Assembly: GCA_029449235.1 (NCBI GenBank)
Contig: JANATG010000004.1
Location: 930,001 to 994,000, forward strand
From: Linnemannia schmuckeri
Lineage: Eukaryota > Mortierellomycota > Mortierellomycetes > Mortierellales > Mortierellaceae
Length of the DNA: 64,000 bases
Direction: 5' to 3'
The position numbers were made by a program, and so were the translations under genes. Under the pieces are notes generated by a model. That model did no database searches and was not told where the DNA came from. It worked only from the letters and a program-made list of their open reading frames with translations. Each line of letters starts with the position of its first letter. The stretch's first letter is position 1. Shown piece by piece: positions 29,435 to 41,931 of this stretch.

Positions 29435-31480
29435 ATGTCCGTTCCCTTACGCCTGTCTCGTAGGCCGACATTCCTCAATTGGATTTTAGGCGCACTTTGT
29501 CTCCTGATAACTATAGTGCCGGTAAAAACCCCAGATATGGTAGCGACTGGACCACCAAAACCCGGGTACTGTATGGCCTACGCAACCATCGACGAAAACA
29601 TGCTCTATATCCCAGGAGGAGGAATTTATTCCATAGCCAATGGATATAGTTCCTCCATTACATCCACTCAATTCTTGTCTCTCGACCTGACCCAAAGCTG
29701 GGACACATCGGATCCATCATGAAAGTATTTAACATATCATTCCAGTTTGGCAGCGAGACCTCAATACCCACCCAGCGGATATTCCATGACAGTCTCATAA
29801 GATCGTCAAAAAGTCATTGTTTGGTTTCGCAATCCGGTTAGTACGCTTGGTAGCTCCTTCGCTGGAAAATACAGTATTCAAAAGATGTTTGGACGTCGAT
29901 CCCTCATGTGACTGATCTAGACATCACTGGAGACGGCTTACATCTGGCGGTGAACTCGACAACAGGAGTGGTATTTGTCCCTGGAGCAGGCGAGCCGCAC
30001 TCCAACTATATGCTCAGTTACAGTTTCGTACCAGGGCATCATATTAAGAGATACCCACTTTGGTTTCGGTGCAACCGACTTATTCTTTCCTCAGGAGTCA
30101 GCTATGAAAGACGTTCATTTTGTTTACACTCAGCTGCACCACTGCAAACGACTTTTTCGAATATACTCCTTCGCCCAGTCAATGAGCTGCATTGGTAGGT
30201 CCTATCTATTTAAGGAAAGATTTATTGCACAAATGTTTAGATCAGTCATTATTGTTAAAATAATGATACCCTCTGTTTGCAATAGGTCACCTCTCGTCCC
30301 AACCCCCCGTTTCGTTATAGCAGTTGCATGGTTTCTGGTAATTACAACACAGCAGTCTTCACCAAAGCTCATACCTTTTGTGCGGTCATCTAAGATATCA
30401 GAAGGAAGGGAGCTCTAGTCTCTCAATTAAGCTCTTTTTGACATCCATCGTGTAGCGTACAATGGCTCTATGATATTTCTTTTCGGTGGCGAGGGAGGAA
30501 AAGGTGTTGGAATTGAAGTTTCTGTCCCTACCCTCTTTATTATTGATGTTCAATCCATGACCTGGAGAGAGGCGGCGGTTGTTCAGTCTCCAGGGATTGC
30601 TTCATTGCCTGGAGAGAGGTAACGTTATTTACATCTTGCTGTCAATCACTACCCCCTCATGTCTTCACTTTGTGCAAACGATTTGGTTTACTACTCCTTT
30701 CTAGGTCACCTTTAGGTTTCAAATATTTTTCCTCAGCCAGGCATCAAGAGGTGTCAACAACACCACTTGTTTTCAATATGCGCTCAAGTCAGTGGACGAC
30801 TCGAATCATCAGTAATCTCGACAAGGCATCTGGGACAGGTGGCCCAGGATTGTCGAAACAGGAAGGAGAAGGATTAAATAGTGCCGCGATCGGAGGTGGA
30901 GTTGCCGGAACAACTGGTCGTGGCTGCCATCTTTTTCTTTGTCATCCGAAGGCGCCGGAAACGTCGAGACCAGCATTTCTGCACCAAGGACTTTGAATCG
31001 ACATCACGACATGACCACAATCTCGTCCTTCCTTCAATGAAAAATGGATACAACGATGATGCACCGACAAGCGCCTTCTCGCAGGCAACAACAGGCAAGC
31101 AGCGCTTCAACAGTGGTCCAGAGATCGCGATCGTCAACAACCCACAAAGTATCTCCAACTCCCCTCGTCCAGGATACGCATCCTTCCAAGAACCCACTCC
31201 CTGCTCATCGCCCACCCCGATACACGCCCCTGCCTTTGTTCCATCACCAATCATCCTGATCCGTCCGACTACTGTCTTTAACCGTACATACCCTCAAGAT
31301 TTCATTCAACCATTTCCTCGCCAATTCTCGCTCAATCATGAGCAAGCTGCTACCCGCAGCAGCAATCCGCAGTACGATCCGACATATCATCTGCTTTCTT
31401 AGTCCTCAGAGCGTAGCAGAACTAAACACGAAATTAAGCAATCAGGAACTTCTGGAGCAGATCAACTCTCTGCAAGCTCT
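29435..31480 (+). pseudogene. Kelch-type membrane protein pseudogene, full length but broken
   Basis: Starts MSVPLRLSRRPTF with a signal-peptide-like stretch and the first blade (YCMAYATIDENMLYIPGG ... FLSLDLTQS). It is stopped by TGA at 29720. Further family blocks follow in shifted frames: GDGLHLAVNSTTGVVFVPGAG (about 29935), AYNGSMIFLFGG and DVQSMTWRE (about 30455-30570), TTPLVFNMRSSQWTTR (about 30750), AAIGGGVAG (about 30880). A frameshift inside the TM helix follows, then a basic IRRRRKRR and an open tail with SNPQYDP near 31360. The terminal ELLEQINSLQ is interrupted by a T-run at 31497. Multiple independent lesions make it a true pseudogene. Confidence 0.8.
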
Positions 31481-32186
31481 GCCCTCTCTCTATCTTTTTT
31501 TTTTTTTTTTTTTCTTTTTGCAAAAAGTGAATGAATACATTAAGAGTGCCAGTCTTCAATGCGTTTTGCGCCTCCCACATGAGTAGAAAGATTAGGGCTG
31601 GAAGGAAGTATCCTTGGTAAAAAAAATGAAAGCGTACCGTTATGACCCTTTTTTGGTATTTGGTATGTGTTTGTGTTTGAATGAGGGCATGTTGAATTGA
31701 TCGACCGTTCTAGGCACGTTTTTCCCTTTCTATTTCTTACCAGTCTATGCATACTCAAACCTTACTTTTTGATTGTTTTTTTTTCCTCTGCATGCAGAGA
31801 GGGATCTGTTTCTCGTCTCTTCTCGCAAGTGGCCCTCCACCCTTCTAAACAAGCAGACGCTCTCGAAAGATCTTGTTTTTGAAATTAGCGAAGTAAAAAA
31901 GGCACGAAAAAGAAAAGGGGCTAAGCCATTGCCTTGTTTTTAGGTGATGCGGTGAGATGAGAGGAGCGAAAGAAAGAACGAAGAGACATGATCCTTGCGA
32001 ACAAGAGGAGCGAAAAGAAGGGTTCTTTGCTGTAGTTTTTTTCTCTTTCTCCCTCTTTTTTTTTTTTTTTTGCTCTTTCCCTCTCACTTTTCTACTCTTC
32101 AATCTTATCCCCTCTATTGCCATATTCTCACAAACACAAACATAAATACATACATTCAACAGTATTCCCTCACATCCAAGCAACTG
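31481..32186. other. Intergenic
   Basis: Begins with a poly-T tract (31497-31515) and ends with the T/CT-rich leader of the next gene. No gene seen. Confidence 0.5.
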
Positions 32187-34291
32187 ATGATTTCCCCCTT
32201 TCGCTTCCCTCTCTGGTCGAAATCCTCCACTTGGTTTTCTAGGATTCTTTTCCTCACGGCAGCCGCAGTATCCGCCCAACAACGCCCGATCTCAACATGC
32301 TGCATGGCTTATGCCACGATCGACGAAACCACCTTCTTCATCCTTGGTGGAGTACATACTTCTGAAACCAACGGTTCAAAGTCGTCTCCAAGAGAATTCT
32401 ACTCCCTCGACCTTACCCACTCCGGCTGGAATACTTCTAACCCTCCCTGGAAGGCATTGGTATACCCAACTACACAACTCGGATTGCCCTCAACTGAACG
32501 CTCGTCATACTCCATCTCAGTGTCATCAGACCGACGGGCATTCTCACTTTGGTCTGTTGTCGGTGGCGATATTCTTCTTAACTACGAGGTTGGTAGCAAC
32601 TCGTGGGCGCAAGCGCCGCTTCCAATGAATAATGCATTGTCTGGCATAGGTTTACATGCGGCAACGGATCCAACAACAGGGCTTGTATATGTTCCGGGCT
32701 CGGGAGCGACTTACAGTGTCTTGACGGTGTACAACCCTTCAACAGGATTGCTTGCCCTCGGTCCTTCAATCGCGTCTATTGTTATCGCCCAGCCGTATTA
32801 CACGTTTGTTTGGAATCAGATTCGAAAGTCTTTTATTTACTTCACAGGCAGTACCACCCCAACAGTGACTGCAGACCCATTTTTCGAGTTTACTCCTTCA
32901 ACGGGCCGGTGGAGTAAAATGGTACCTACTCATTTATTTTTGGTTCTCGCGAGAATAATTGTCGCGCGTTTTTTTTTGTATTTCTAACACGCGATGTTTA
33001 TATTTGCGCTAGGTCTCATCTGGCCGTACTCCGCCTCTTCGATACAGGAGTTGCATGGTGCCTGGTACTTATCTCGCAGTTGTTACATTCACACGTTTAA
33101 CCTTTGTGTATGATCGACTCGTGGAGCAAGAGTTTGATGATAAACACTCTTTCGTTCACGCATCCCATACATAGCATTCAACGGCGCCAAAATGCTTCTC
33201 TTCGGTGGTGATGCTGGAGCTGGAGCATCGTCTGCCAATTCTCTGTATATCCTTGATGTTCCCTCGATGACATGGAGCGAAGGCCCTAGTGCCCCTGAAG
33301 CACGATCTGAGATGGCTTGCTCGATTCCTGGGGATAACTTCATTGTCTGGGGAGGTAAACGCTCCTCACTGATATTGGTGAACTACAGATGTATTCTGTC
33401 TTCCTCCTTTTTTACGAAGATGACTGACAATCGTATCTTTGAATATTTCTGTTAGGTTACCGTGGGTTCCCTTCGGCTACGTCGGCCTCGTCCAATGGTG
33501 CGTCAACAACGCCTCTTATCTACAATATGTATATAGGGGAGTGGACGACAACATATGTTGTACGTACATCCCCCGGAGCAACACTATCGGGTGGAAAAAC
33601 TGCCATCGGAGATGGCGGAGGCAATGCTGCTGCGATTGGTGGCGGAGTTGCAGGAGCAGTGGCTGTTATTGTTGTTATTGGATTCCTTGCTCGGAGGCGT
33701 CACCAACGTCAGATCCAACATAGCAGTACCAAGGGCTCTGAGATGACCTCCACGCGCGGACATGATCCAGTTCTGGCCTCGACGGACAACACAAAGACTG
33801 GCGCTGTAGCATTGAGGGAGTTTTCAGAGATAACAACAAGCAAGCACGACATCAACAGCAAGGTTAAGATCGAACTCACCAACAGTCCACAAAATGTTCT
33901 CAGCTCCCCTCACTCAGACCCCACATCCTTGCAAGGCTCTATGCCCAGTTGGTCGCCGACATCAACACACGCTCTGCCAGAGTCTCCCCTTTACATGTCA
34001 TCGCCTGTGATCCCGCTACGCCCCTCATTCGCTTTCAGTACAACATATTCTCACGACCATATTCATCGATCTCCACAGCAGTCTATCATAAGTCAGGAGC
34101 AGGTCGATGTTGCACACAACAGCAGCCCGCAATATGACCCCACTGTCGCTCAAACGCTGTTACCGTCGACCGTTCGCAATCCTCAGGGTATAACAGGGAT
34201 CGCGACAGTAACGAGCGACCAGGAGTTGTTAGAGCAAATCAACTCATTACAGGCAGAGTGGATTCGACGACAGGCTAAGAATCAGTCGTAG
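32187..34291 (+). CDS. Kelch-type single-pass membrane protein, array member 4
   Basis: Exons 32187-32921, 33013-33064, 33175-33354, 33456-34291; 600 aa. The ATG in CTGATGATTTCC begins a signal peptide ending AVSAQ; the open frame upstream of it is leader. The ectodomain has CCMAYATIDETTFFILGG, LYILDVPSMTWSEG and DNFIVWGG. A Gly/Ala stretch (AAIGGGVAGA) opens the TM helix near 380-402, then RRRHQRQ. The tail has the module SSPQYDP ... VRNPQG near its end and the coiled-coil SDQELLEQINSLQAEWIRRQ. It appears fully intact. Function unknown. Confidence 0.85.
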
Positions 34292-36494
34292 TCACGCATC
34301 ATATCTTCATCTTCACCTTACTGGTAGCTCCTTTCGTATGTATCAAAGGCCGACAATGAAGACAGATATAAACACCTTTATTATAGTGTACAGCCACCTT
34401 CTAAACAGCGTTTCACTAAGGAGTACGATTGAACAACGTTGAATTAAAAGCCAAAAAACTACTCTAAAAACATTGCCGAGGTGCTGGTATAATTTCTTAG
34501 TCCTAGCACGGCTACCATCCTCGAATGAACTGGTTTAGTAATGTAAATACTTCGTGGGAGGTTACTGTACGGCTTACCTAAAAGAGAAGGTTGGCTAATC
34601 AAAGATACGGTCTCCTGTTAATGTCAGAAACAAGAGCCCACGTTCCGTTCTCAAAATCTGTTTGTTTAGACCGTAAAGCAAACGTACAGTTGCTTCCTCC
34701 AGCCAATAAAGTCCCATCGGCACTTTCGTCCCAATCCCACCCATTGCTTCCTTACCCTAACAATTTTCTCATACCCCTGTATAACCCTATTTGAGTCTCG
34801 GTAGGTACGACCGTATTCTTGTTTGGTTGCTGTTCCTTTTTTTCAGTGCTGCAACGGTTGCTTCCATCCATTACGAGAGCTGTCGATTCGACCAGTAGCG
34901 AGCTAGTCACCCTTTTTTTTTTTTTTTTACTGTGATCACCATTTTTTTCCTGCCGCCATCGATGTTTCTTTTTGAGCTCAAAAACTAAATGTGCTCTGTA
35001 GGTGGCGCAGATCCAATGCTGGGAGAGATAACAAGTCAAGAACCGAGGAAAGGGTTTTACAGCAATTTGGAAGTTGATTGATCTTTTTGAGTATAATTTT
35101 TGTCTTATATCTGAGGTGAGAGAAGTGCCGCTATGTCTCAAATCGCACAAGTAGCCCGGCTCAATTCTTTTTTTTTTCGTTATCATAGCATTACCCACTC
35201 TTATTATTTTCCACCGAAGTAAAGATTCTTCGTCTTCACTTCCTCCTCTCCCTCATCCTCCTTCTGTCTCTCTTTGGAACACAACAAGAGAGAAAAAAAA
35301 ATGAAGTGGCTTCGAGAGTGGCTGAAGGCGGTGACAAGAATGACTAGTGTTTTTTTATATTTTTACCTCTTGTAAACGCACACATACCATACAGAACACG
35401 CCCTGCATGAAATTATGCCAGCAATCAATGTTGTGTTTGGTTCATTCTCCAACTGTTCATGCTCGTCGGCACACGTATCCTACCACTCACCGCCCACTCT
35501 AGACTCTCTTGCAGGCTCTGTTCATCACCTGGCCCATCCATGTAAGCGGGTCGTTAGGTTCAGATTTCTAGGAAAGCAGGCCACATCTATGGATTCTGAT
35601 AATATATGCAGTTTTTATTGTTCATCCTTCTATTCAACCACGTGTGTGGTATATCACCATCGACTGCACTTTTTTCGGAAAATGAGCACCTCCTTCCCTT
35701 CTATCGCTGTGCGAGTACTTTAAATACGATATATTTATGAACGCTTATTTACCAGCACTTTCTTGCATGATATTATGCCAACAACCAATACTGTGTTTGT
35801 TTCATTCTTCAACCTATCATGCATCTTAGCATGCTTTCTACCGCTCATCGTCTACTCTTAAAACTCTTTTGGCCTTTGTGCATCGCCCACTCTAGTCTGT
35901 TGAGTAAGTAGTTAGTGTCCGGGAGGCTGTTACTGAACCGTGAATTTTTTAAAGAATAGATAGAGGTCACTTGCTCGTAAATTTTGTGTCTTTGCCCAAA
36001 TGCATTTCTTTCGACCGTTCTAGACGCCCCTTTTCCCCCTTCTATTTCTGACGTCTCACATCCTTATTTCTTGGCGCATTTCCATTTGACCAATTGAGAG
36101 ACACTTTTTCCTTGGCCTACCTTTCCATTCGATAGCCTATTTTAATAAACAGAAAATAGCTGACGATGCACTATTGGTTATCAGAGTACCGTAGGATGAA
36201 TAAAGGGCGAAGACATGCTTGAGCACTTGCCGAGGATCATTTTTTACCAAGAAATACCTTTGTCGTCAGGAATAGGTATAAAATGACGCCAGCGGCCTAG
36301 TTTTCGTCGGTCTTAATTTTATTATACTCCACTACCTCACTACCTCATTTTTCTTCACAATTTTTCTCTATTGACTCTCCACTGTCACCTTCCATTTGGT
36401 TCATACCAGTTTCAAACAACATCTCCACTGCCTCCCTATCTATCCGCTGTCCTCCTTCTTTCACATACGCCCCTCTCGAAACATCTCTTTGCAA
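34292..36494. other. Intergenic with diverged internal duplications
   Basis: No gene seen. About 35404-35530 and 35764-35900 are diverged direct copies (both contain ATTATGCCA, CAATxxTGTGTTTG, TTCATTCT). About 34840-35040 resembles 38930-39100 (GTGATCACCATTTTTT, GAGCTCAAAAA, CAATGCTGGGAGA). A TATA box is at 36277-36283. Confidence 0.5.
36277..36283 (+). promoter_or_regulatory. TATA box before array member 5
   Basis: TATAAAA about 212 bases before the ATG at 36495, followed by the CT-rich leader typical of the family. Confidence 0.4.
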
Positions 36495-37810
36495 ATGACG
36501 ATGACGTCTTCCTTGCATATTCTTCACTGGCTAAAAACCGTCGCTTGGCTCTGGGGCTTGTTTTGTGTCCTAGTAGCTACAGTGTCGGCCCAACCGATGT
36601 CGACTTGCTGCATGGCTTATGGCACCATTAACGAGAGCACACTATATGTCCTTGGAGGGGTCCACTATACGGGAATCAACGAGGTCAACTATACAACTCA
36701 GTTCTACGCACTCGACCTAACACAAACCGGTTGGAATACATCAAACCCACCCTGGAGAATGATGACGTACCCTTCATCGCTTCTACCAAGAGCGACTTCA
36801 AGCTTTGCATACTCTATGGCCATCTCACCCGATAATAGCACACTCAACGTCTGGGGTGTCCAAGATGTCGATATTCTCGCTAAATATTCTGTCGGAGGTC
36901 AACACTGGACATTAGGGGAATTTAACGGATCAGTGTCTGGCGAAGGTGTCCTTGCTGTGACTGACCCAACAACAGGACTCGTCTACTTTCCCGGCGGAGG
37001 TTCGAATTCTAGCGAAATAATGGTGTATAACCCTGGTACGGGGCTGATCACCACTGGTTCTTCGAGTCCTCCCTTGGTCGACAGTCGGACATACTACACA
37101 TTCGTCTGGAGCAGTCTCCGAAACGCGTTCATTTATTTCACAGGCGATGTGGGGGCAGTAAACCCCTTTTACGAATTTACTCCATCGACCGGTGAATGGA
37201 AAAGAATGGTACTTTTCCATTGAATTGCATGGTATCATTAATAGAAATTTTCATTATCATCGCTCTTACATTGGCTACTATATTTCCTTATTAGATCACC
37301 TCCGGTCCTACCCCGCCCCTTCAGTACAGGAGCTGTATGGTACCAGGTAATAATAGTACAAATGTTAGACAGGCTGAAAGGAATATAAGTATGCTCTAGC
37401 TCGGCTGATGTTTTGTACTTTTTTCTTGTGACCAACACGCAGCGGACCATGGCAACAAAATGATTCTCTTCGGTGGAGATAATGGTACCATGTCTACCTC
37501 AAGCCTATATATCCTCGATGTTCCGTCGATGACCTGGAGCCAAGGCACAAGTGCTTATGAAGGGAGATCTGGAATGGCTTGCTCGGTCTCTGGCAACAAA
37601 TTCATTGTGTGGGGAGGTAAGACTTTTTCAATTCTGAAAATCAGTAATTGTTTTCTCTGCAACGATTTACTCAACGTGTTTAACTGAGAGTACCACTTTG
37701 AATATGATTATTTAGGTTTCAAGGCCCAATCCTCGACCGGACGCGTTGGAGTGTCCGCAGAGCCACTTATCTATAACCTTGACACTGACCAGTGGACGAC
37801 CACGTATTAA
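36495..37810 (+). CDS. Secreted kelch-type ectodomain, array member 5 (no TM or tail)
   Basis: Exons 36495-37208, 37295-37346, 37443-37616, 37716-37810; 344 aa. Signal peptide ends TVSAQ. All propeller blocks are present (CCMAYGTINESTLYVLGG, MILFGG, LYILDVPSMTWSQG, FIVWGG, PLIYNLDTDQWTTTY). A TAA then stops translation exactly where intact paralogues begin the Gly-rich linker and TM helix. All three introns have good splice sites, so the domain looks functional and would be released rather than anchored. No convincing TM remnant follows; a short tail scrap lies at 39121. It could be a soluble isoform or an early pseudogene. Confidence 0.7.
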
Positions 37811-39120
37811 CGTACCCCAAATGGCATTGATATGTAGCCAAGCATGCGAAGTATAGTTTTAAAGTACATTTGTTTTGCTTATATTTCATAGTTTGCAAAC
37901 TCAACTGGATTAGCGGTTAATTTTTTAACTCATTTTGGTTGAAAGGCACAATAACGTTTTCCCTTCCTCTGAATCAGGTGACATCAACCACGTCCTCTGG
38001 CTGAAGTCTTTCTATCTTTTCAAAATCGTTTTTCATTAAATAATTATTTCAAAAGCAACTTCACTCTTGCTCATTACCCCGGTAATCTTCGCACACACAC
38101 AGACTTTTGTTTGTGCCTCTTGGCTATTTTACTTGAATGGAAAAGAAAGAAGGTAAGAAAGAAGACGTGACGCAATTGGCGTACGCAACATTTTGTCAGC
38201 CGATTTATTAGTGAGACAAGTTTTCATATTTCGATGCCGTCTTATCAGTTTGTGAGATTTGGTTAAGAACACATTCCTATCCTGTCACTCGCGGTGCGTG
38301 CTTACAAAAGCAATTTCTCTAAAGTACCTCTCGATCAACTGCGTCCAAGCTAGGCTGTACTACTAGGGACAGGAGTTGCATCTCTTTCTTTTATCACATA
38401 ACAACCCTTTACCCAACTGGTAGGTTGACTGTCGCTTACACAAACCATGTTCTCGCTCAGAGGTTGCCCCTGTCTATAATCCCTAATCCAGCTTAAATGA
38501 ATTAAACTAAATAACGCCCAACATGTTCAATTCAGCACATTTCTTATGAAAGGTGAATTATTCTGCAGAAAGGAGTGTAGATAAATTATCTCGCTTCTTA
38601 CCTTTCCACACATTTCTTCTATATTATGCTTAGCAACCGCTCCTTCCTTGTTCCCGTTTAACTACCTTAGATCCACTCTCATCACCAGAGAGTATTTCCG
38701 TCGATCTCCCAAAGGTATAGGTTCTGCTCTTTCCTCCGACTCTTGTAGCCACGCTTGTAGAACAATGAAAAAAAAATCAGACAGATTGAAGCCCATTTTT
38801 ATCTTGTCTGCTGGAGCTCAGTCTCTCTATTCAGTCAAAAGAACCGCACCGGCGCTTTTGTTCAATACAGTCGTATCACTTCCTGCTCCGTCAACTTCTT
38901 CTTTCCCCTTTTACTTCTCATTTTTGTTACTGTTGCAGGTGCTTCAACGTACCATCGGGAAAATTGTCCGTCGGTCCTTCCAGTTGTGAGCTGACTGTCC
39001 AATTTTTTATATGGCGATCACTATTTTTTCTTTAGGCTCAAAAAAACTTTTTTCACCCTTTCAGGCGCATGAACACAATGCTGGAGATTAATTCAACGCC
39101 AGATGAGAAAAAAGCGTAGT
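37811..39120. other. Intergenic
   Basis: No gene recognised. 38930-39100 is similar to 34840-35040. An ORF at 38648-38989 has no family resemblance and is probably chance. Confidence 0.5.
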
Positions 39121-39255
39121 ACCAAAAGTGCATCTGATCAGGAACTGTTGGAGCAGGTCAACTCGCTATAAGCACGGTGGATTCAACGACAGGTGAGGCA
39201 TCGACCTTAATTAGACATTTTATCCTCTTTTTTATCACATCAAAAGCAAACATTT
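39121..39255 (+). pseudogene. Kelch-family tail-end relic followed by an A30 run
   Basis: SDQELLEQVNSL, a stop, then ARWIQRQ aligns with the C-terminal SDQELLEQINSLQAEWIRRQ of member 4. About 80 bases later comes an uninterrupted run of about 30 A (39257-39286). Only the last 25 codons survive. Confidence 0.6.
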
Positions 39256-39257
39256 TC

Positions 39258-39288
<31 letters not shown>

Positions 39289-39883
39289 GGATGCTTTGGA
39301 TGCCGCGCTTGGATCCATGTAGAATGTAGGTCCAGCAAAATAGACGACATTGCCATCTGTTTGGTGTGCGATGTTGTAAACAACAAAACATACCATGTTT
39401 ACTTTAGTTTTGTGATGCACGCTCGATACTTTGGTCATATTAATGCTTGTTTTTCAGAAATATGTTTGGCTTGCCCTTTCAAGATTTTTTCGACAGATCG
39501 GGTCAGTGAGCACATGCATACTATTTACTTTTCAGGCGGTTACCGAGATTGAAGTATTTGTTTCTCCCGGGTCACCATCTAAAAGAAAAAAAAGGAGAAT
39601 ATGCCCAAGCATTGCTGTCCATCATGAGATGAGATGAACATAGGGCGAGGGCATACTGATGAGGGAGAAATAAAAAGTCAATCATGATCGTCTCCTTCAC
39701 CCTTTTTTCTTTTCTTCTTTTGCAACTGCCTTCTTTCAACTCTCCTTTCTTATCTCGTTCCAACTTCTCTCTATTCAGCTATATATCTCCTCTACTTTAC
39801 TCGCTTCACTTCTTCGTTACATTTTTTCATATTTACATATACACATACATCCTCTCTCACAATTGCCTCTTTGCAAGCGACAA
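39256..39883. other. Intergenic
   Basis: A30 homopolymer, then unassigned sequence. The minus strand over 39285-39440 reads TDGNVVYFAGPTFYMDP, which looks coding-like but too short to assign. CT-rich leader from 39690. Confidence 0.4.
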
Positions 39884-41263
39884 ATGCCTGCTCTCGTACG
39901 CCTATCACATCGATCGAGACCCCTCGCTTGGATCTGGGGAATACTTTGCCTTCTGACAGCCCCAGTGTGGGCCCAACAGCGTCCCCTCTCGACTTGCTGC
40001 ATGGGCTACACCACCATTGATGAGAAGACGTTCTATGTTTTGGGTGGAGAACACCATTCGAAAACCGACAGCTTGTTCTCATTCCCAGCACAGTTCTATT
40101 CTCTCGACCTCTCTCAATCAGGCTGGAATACCTCCAACCCACCCTGGAAGGCGCTATCGTATCCTGCTACACTACTTGGAACCGCAACAGGCGTGCGCTC
40201 GTCACCCTTCATCACTGTCCCGCGAGACCAGCGCTCACTCTCACTTTGGTCTATAATGGGTAACGACAGTCTTCTCAACTATGATATTAGCAGCGAAACT
40301 TGGACACAAAGACTGCTTCCCGCAGTTAACACGATAGATGGTGATGGACTACATGCGGCAACTGATCCGACGACAGATACAGTCTATATTCCTGGAGCGG
40401 GTTCATCCTGGAACGGCATGTTGTCGTACGGTTTCTCCACAGGAATTTTCTCCGTCGCTCCTGACCTTGGAAGCCTGGGAACTTCCGGACCATACTACGC
40501 ATTCGTCTGGAGCCAAGTCCGAAAGTCGTTTATCTTAGTCACAAGCATTCGGTCGACCTTTTCATTTTTGGAGTTTTCTCCATCTTCAAATCGATGGAGC
40601 AGACTAGTAAGTTCCATTGATTTGCAGCGCTTCACAAAAAAAGTCCCCATCTCTGTATTTTAACATTCGCTCCTGACATTCTCGTAAATAGGTCACAACT
40701 GGTCGTACCCCACCCTTCCGAATCAGAAGCTGCATGGTACCAGGTAACAGAAAATACAACTGTTTGCTGCATGAACATAGGGTCTTGAAAAAAGGAAGGT
40801 TGAGTTACAAACGTTCAGTTGACCATGCTATTTTGTTCTGTTTGTTATATCTGATGCGTAGCGTACAATGGCACTAAAATCCTCCTTTTCGGCGGAGATG
40901 ATAATTTGCTTTCATCTTCAGCAAACCTTTATATCCTCGACGTCCCGTCTATGACCTGGATCGAGGGTCCGAGTGCCCCTGAAGCTAGATCTGAGATGGC
41001 ATGCTCAGTTGCTGAAGACAATTTTATTGTCTGGGGAGGTAAGAATGCAATTTTGACGAATAGTGAGCGCCTCCTCCATTACTGTTATAGTACTAAAGCT
41101 TCCACTATTTGGGTGACTTCTCCAAGGCTACAAGTATTATCCGTCAGGTCCCCAGCTTCCAAACTTTGGAGTGCCCACAATACCACTCATCTACAACCTT
41201 CATACTCGAGAGTGGACAAATATGTATGTCCTTCGCTCAGCACCCCACCCACAGCAGTTGTAG
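39884..41263 (+). CDS. Kelch-type protein, array member 6, frameshifted before the TM helix
   Basis: Exons 39884-40606, 40692-40743, 40862-41038, 41127-41263. Signal peptide ends PVWAQ; all propeller blocks are intact (CCMGYTTIDEKTFYVLGG, LYILDVPSMTWIEG, IPLIYNLHTREWTN). The frame then runs into TAG at 41261. The TM helix and tail continue open in another frame up to 41931 (AAIGGGVAGAVVVLVVIALLIV, then RKRRQRR, SNVQYDS, RGPQAA, DQELLEQINSLQAQWIRRQ) with no stop. Either a recent 1-2 base indel, a sequencing error, or a noncanonical event joins the frames. The intron 3 acceptor is CCAAG rather than the usual TAG. As written it makes a soluble ectodomain. Confidence 0.65.
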
Positions 41264-41931
41264 ACCCTGCAGGCGGAGGCGGGATAAATGCTGCCGCAAT
41301 TGGCGGCGGAGTTGCAGGAGCGGTAGTCGTTCTCGTCGTCATCGCACTTCTTATTGTCCGAAAGCGCCGGCAACGCCGAGACCCACACGCAAACACAAAG
41401 CACTCTGAGGCGACCTCACGACATGACCGTGATGAGGTTCTGCCTTCAATGGAGAACACGCACAGTGGGGCAGCACCATTGAGCGAATTTTCACAGACGG
41501 CAGCACCGAGCGACCAGCAGTATGTTAGCGACCCAAAGGTTGCACCCGTGCGCAATCCGCAAAGCGTTCCAAACTCCCCTTATTCAGGACACACATCCTT
41601 CCAAGGCACCATATCTGCTTGGTCTCCCGCTCCTATATACGCATCGCTAGTCATTCCGCCTCGCCCGGCCACATTTTTCAACCAGCCATCGCCTTATGAC
41701 TACATCCAGCCGGCCGACCATCAACCTACCTTCAACCAGGGACAAGCTACACCCCTTAACAGCAACGTACAATACGACTCAGTTGTCGATCGGAATCTTT
41801 CGTCACTCATTGTGCGCGGACCTCAGGCGGCAGAGGAACCAGAATCGACAGCAACCGACCAGGAACTGTTGGAGCAGATCAACTCACTGCAGGCACAGTG
41901 GATTCGAAGGCAAGCAAGACAGCGTACGTAA
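41215..41931 (+). pseudogene. Out-of-frame but open TM and tail of array member 6
   Basis: About 237 codons continue without a stop in the frame one step from the ectodomain. They encode a Gly-rich linker, TM helix, basic anchor, Ser/Pro-rich tail, QYDS-type module and terminal coiled coil, all matching intact paralogues. The lack of accumulated stops argues that the frame break is recent or not real. Confidence 0.6.

Noticed and set aside
38648..38989. Plus-strand ORF of 113 codons between array members 5 and 6
   Set aside because: No resemblance to the array family, T-rich hydrophobic run, and it overlaps an intergenic repeat block.
39256..39438. Minus-strand reading TDGNVVYFAGPTFYMDP as a gene
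   Set aside because: Only about 45 sensible residues, bounded by a homopolymer, with no signal, intron or family match strong enough to call.
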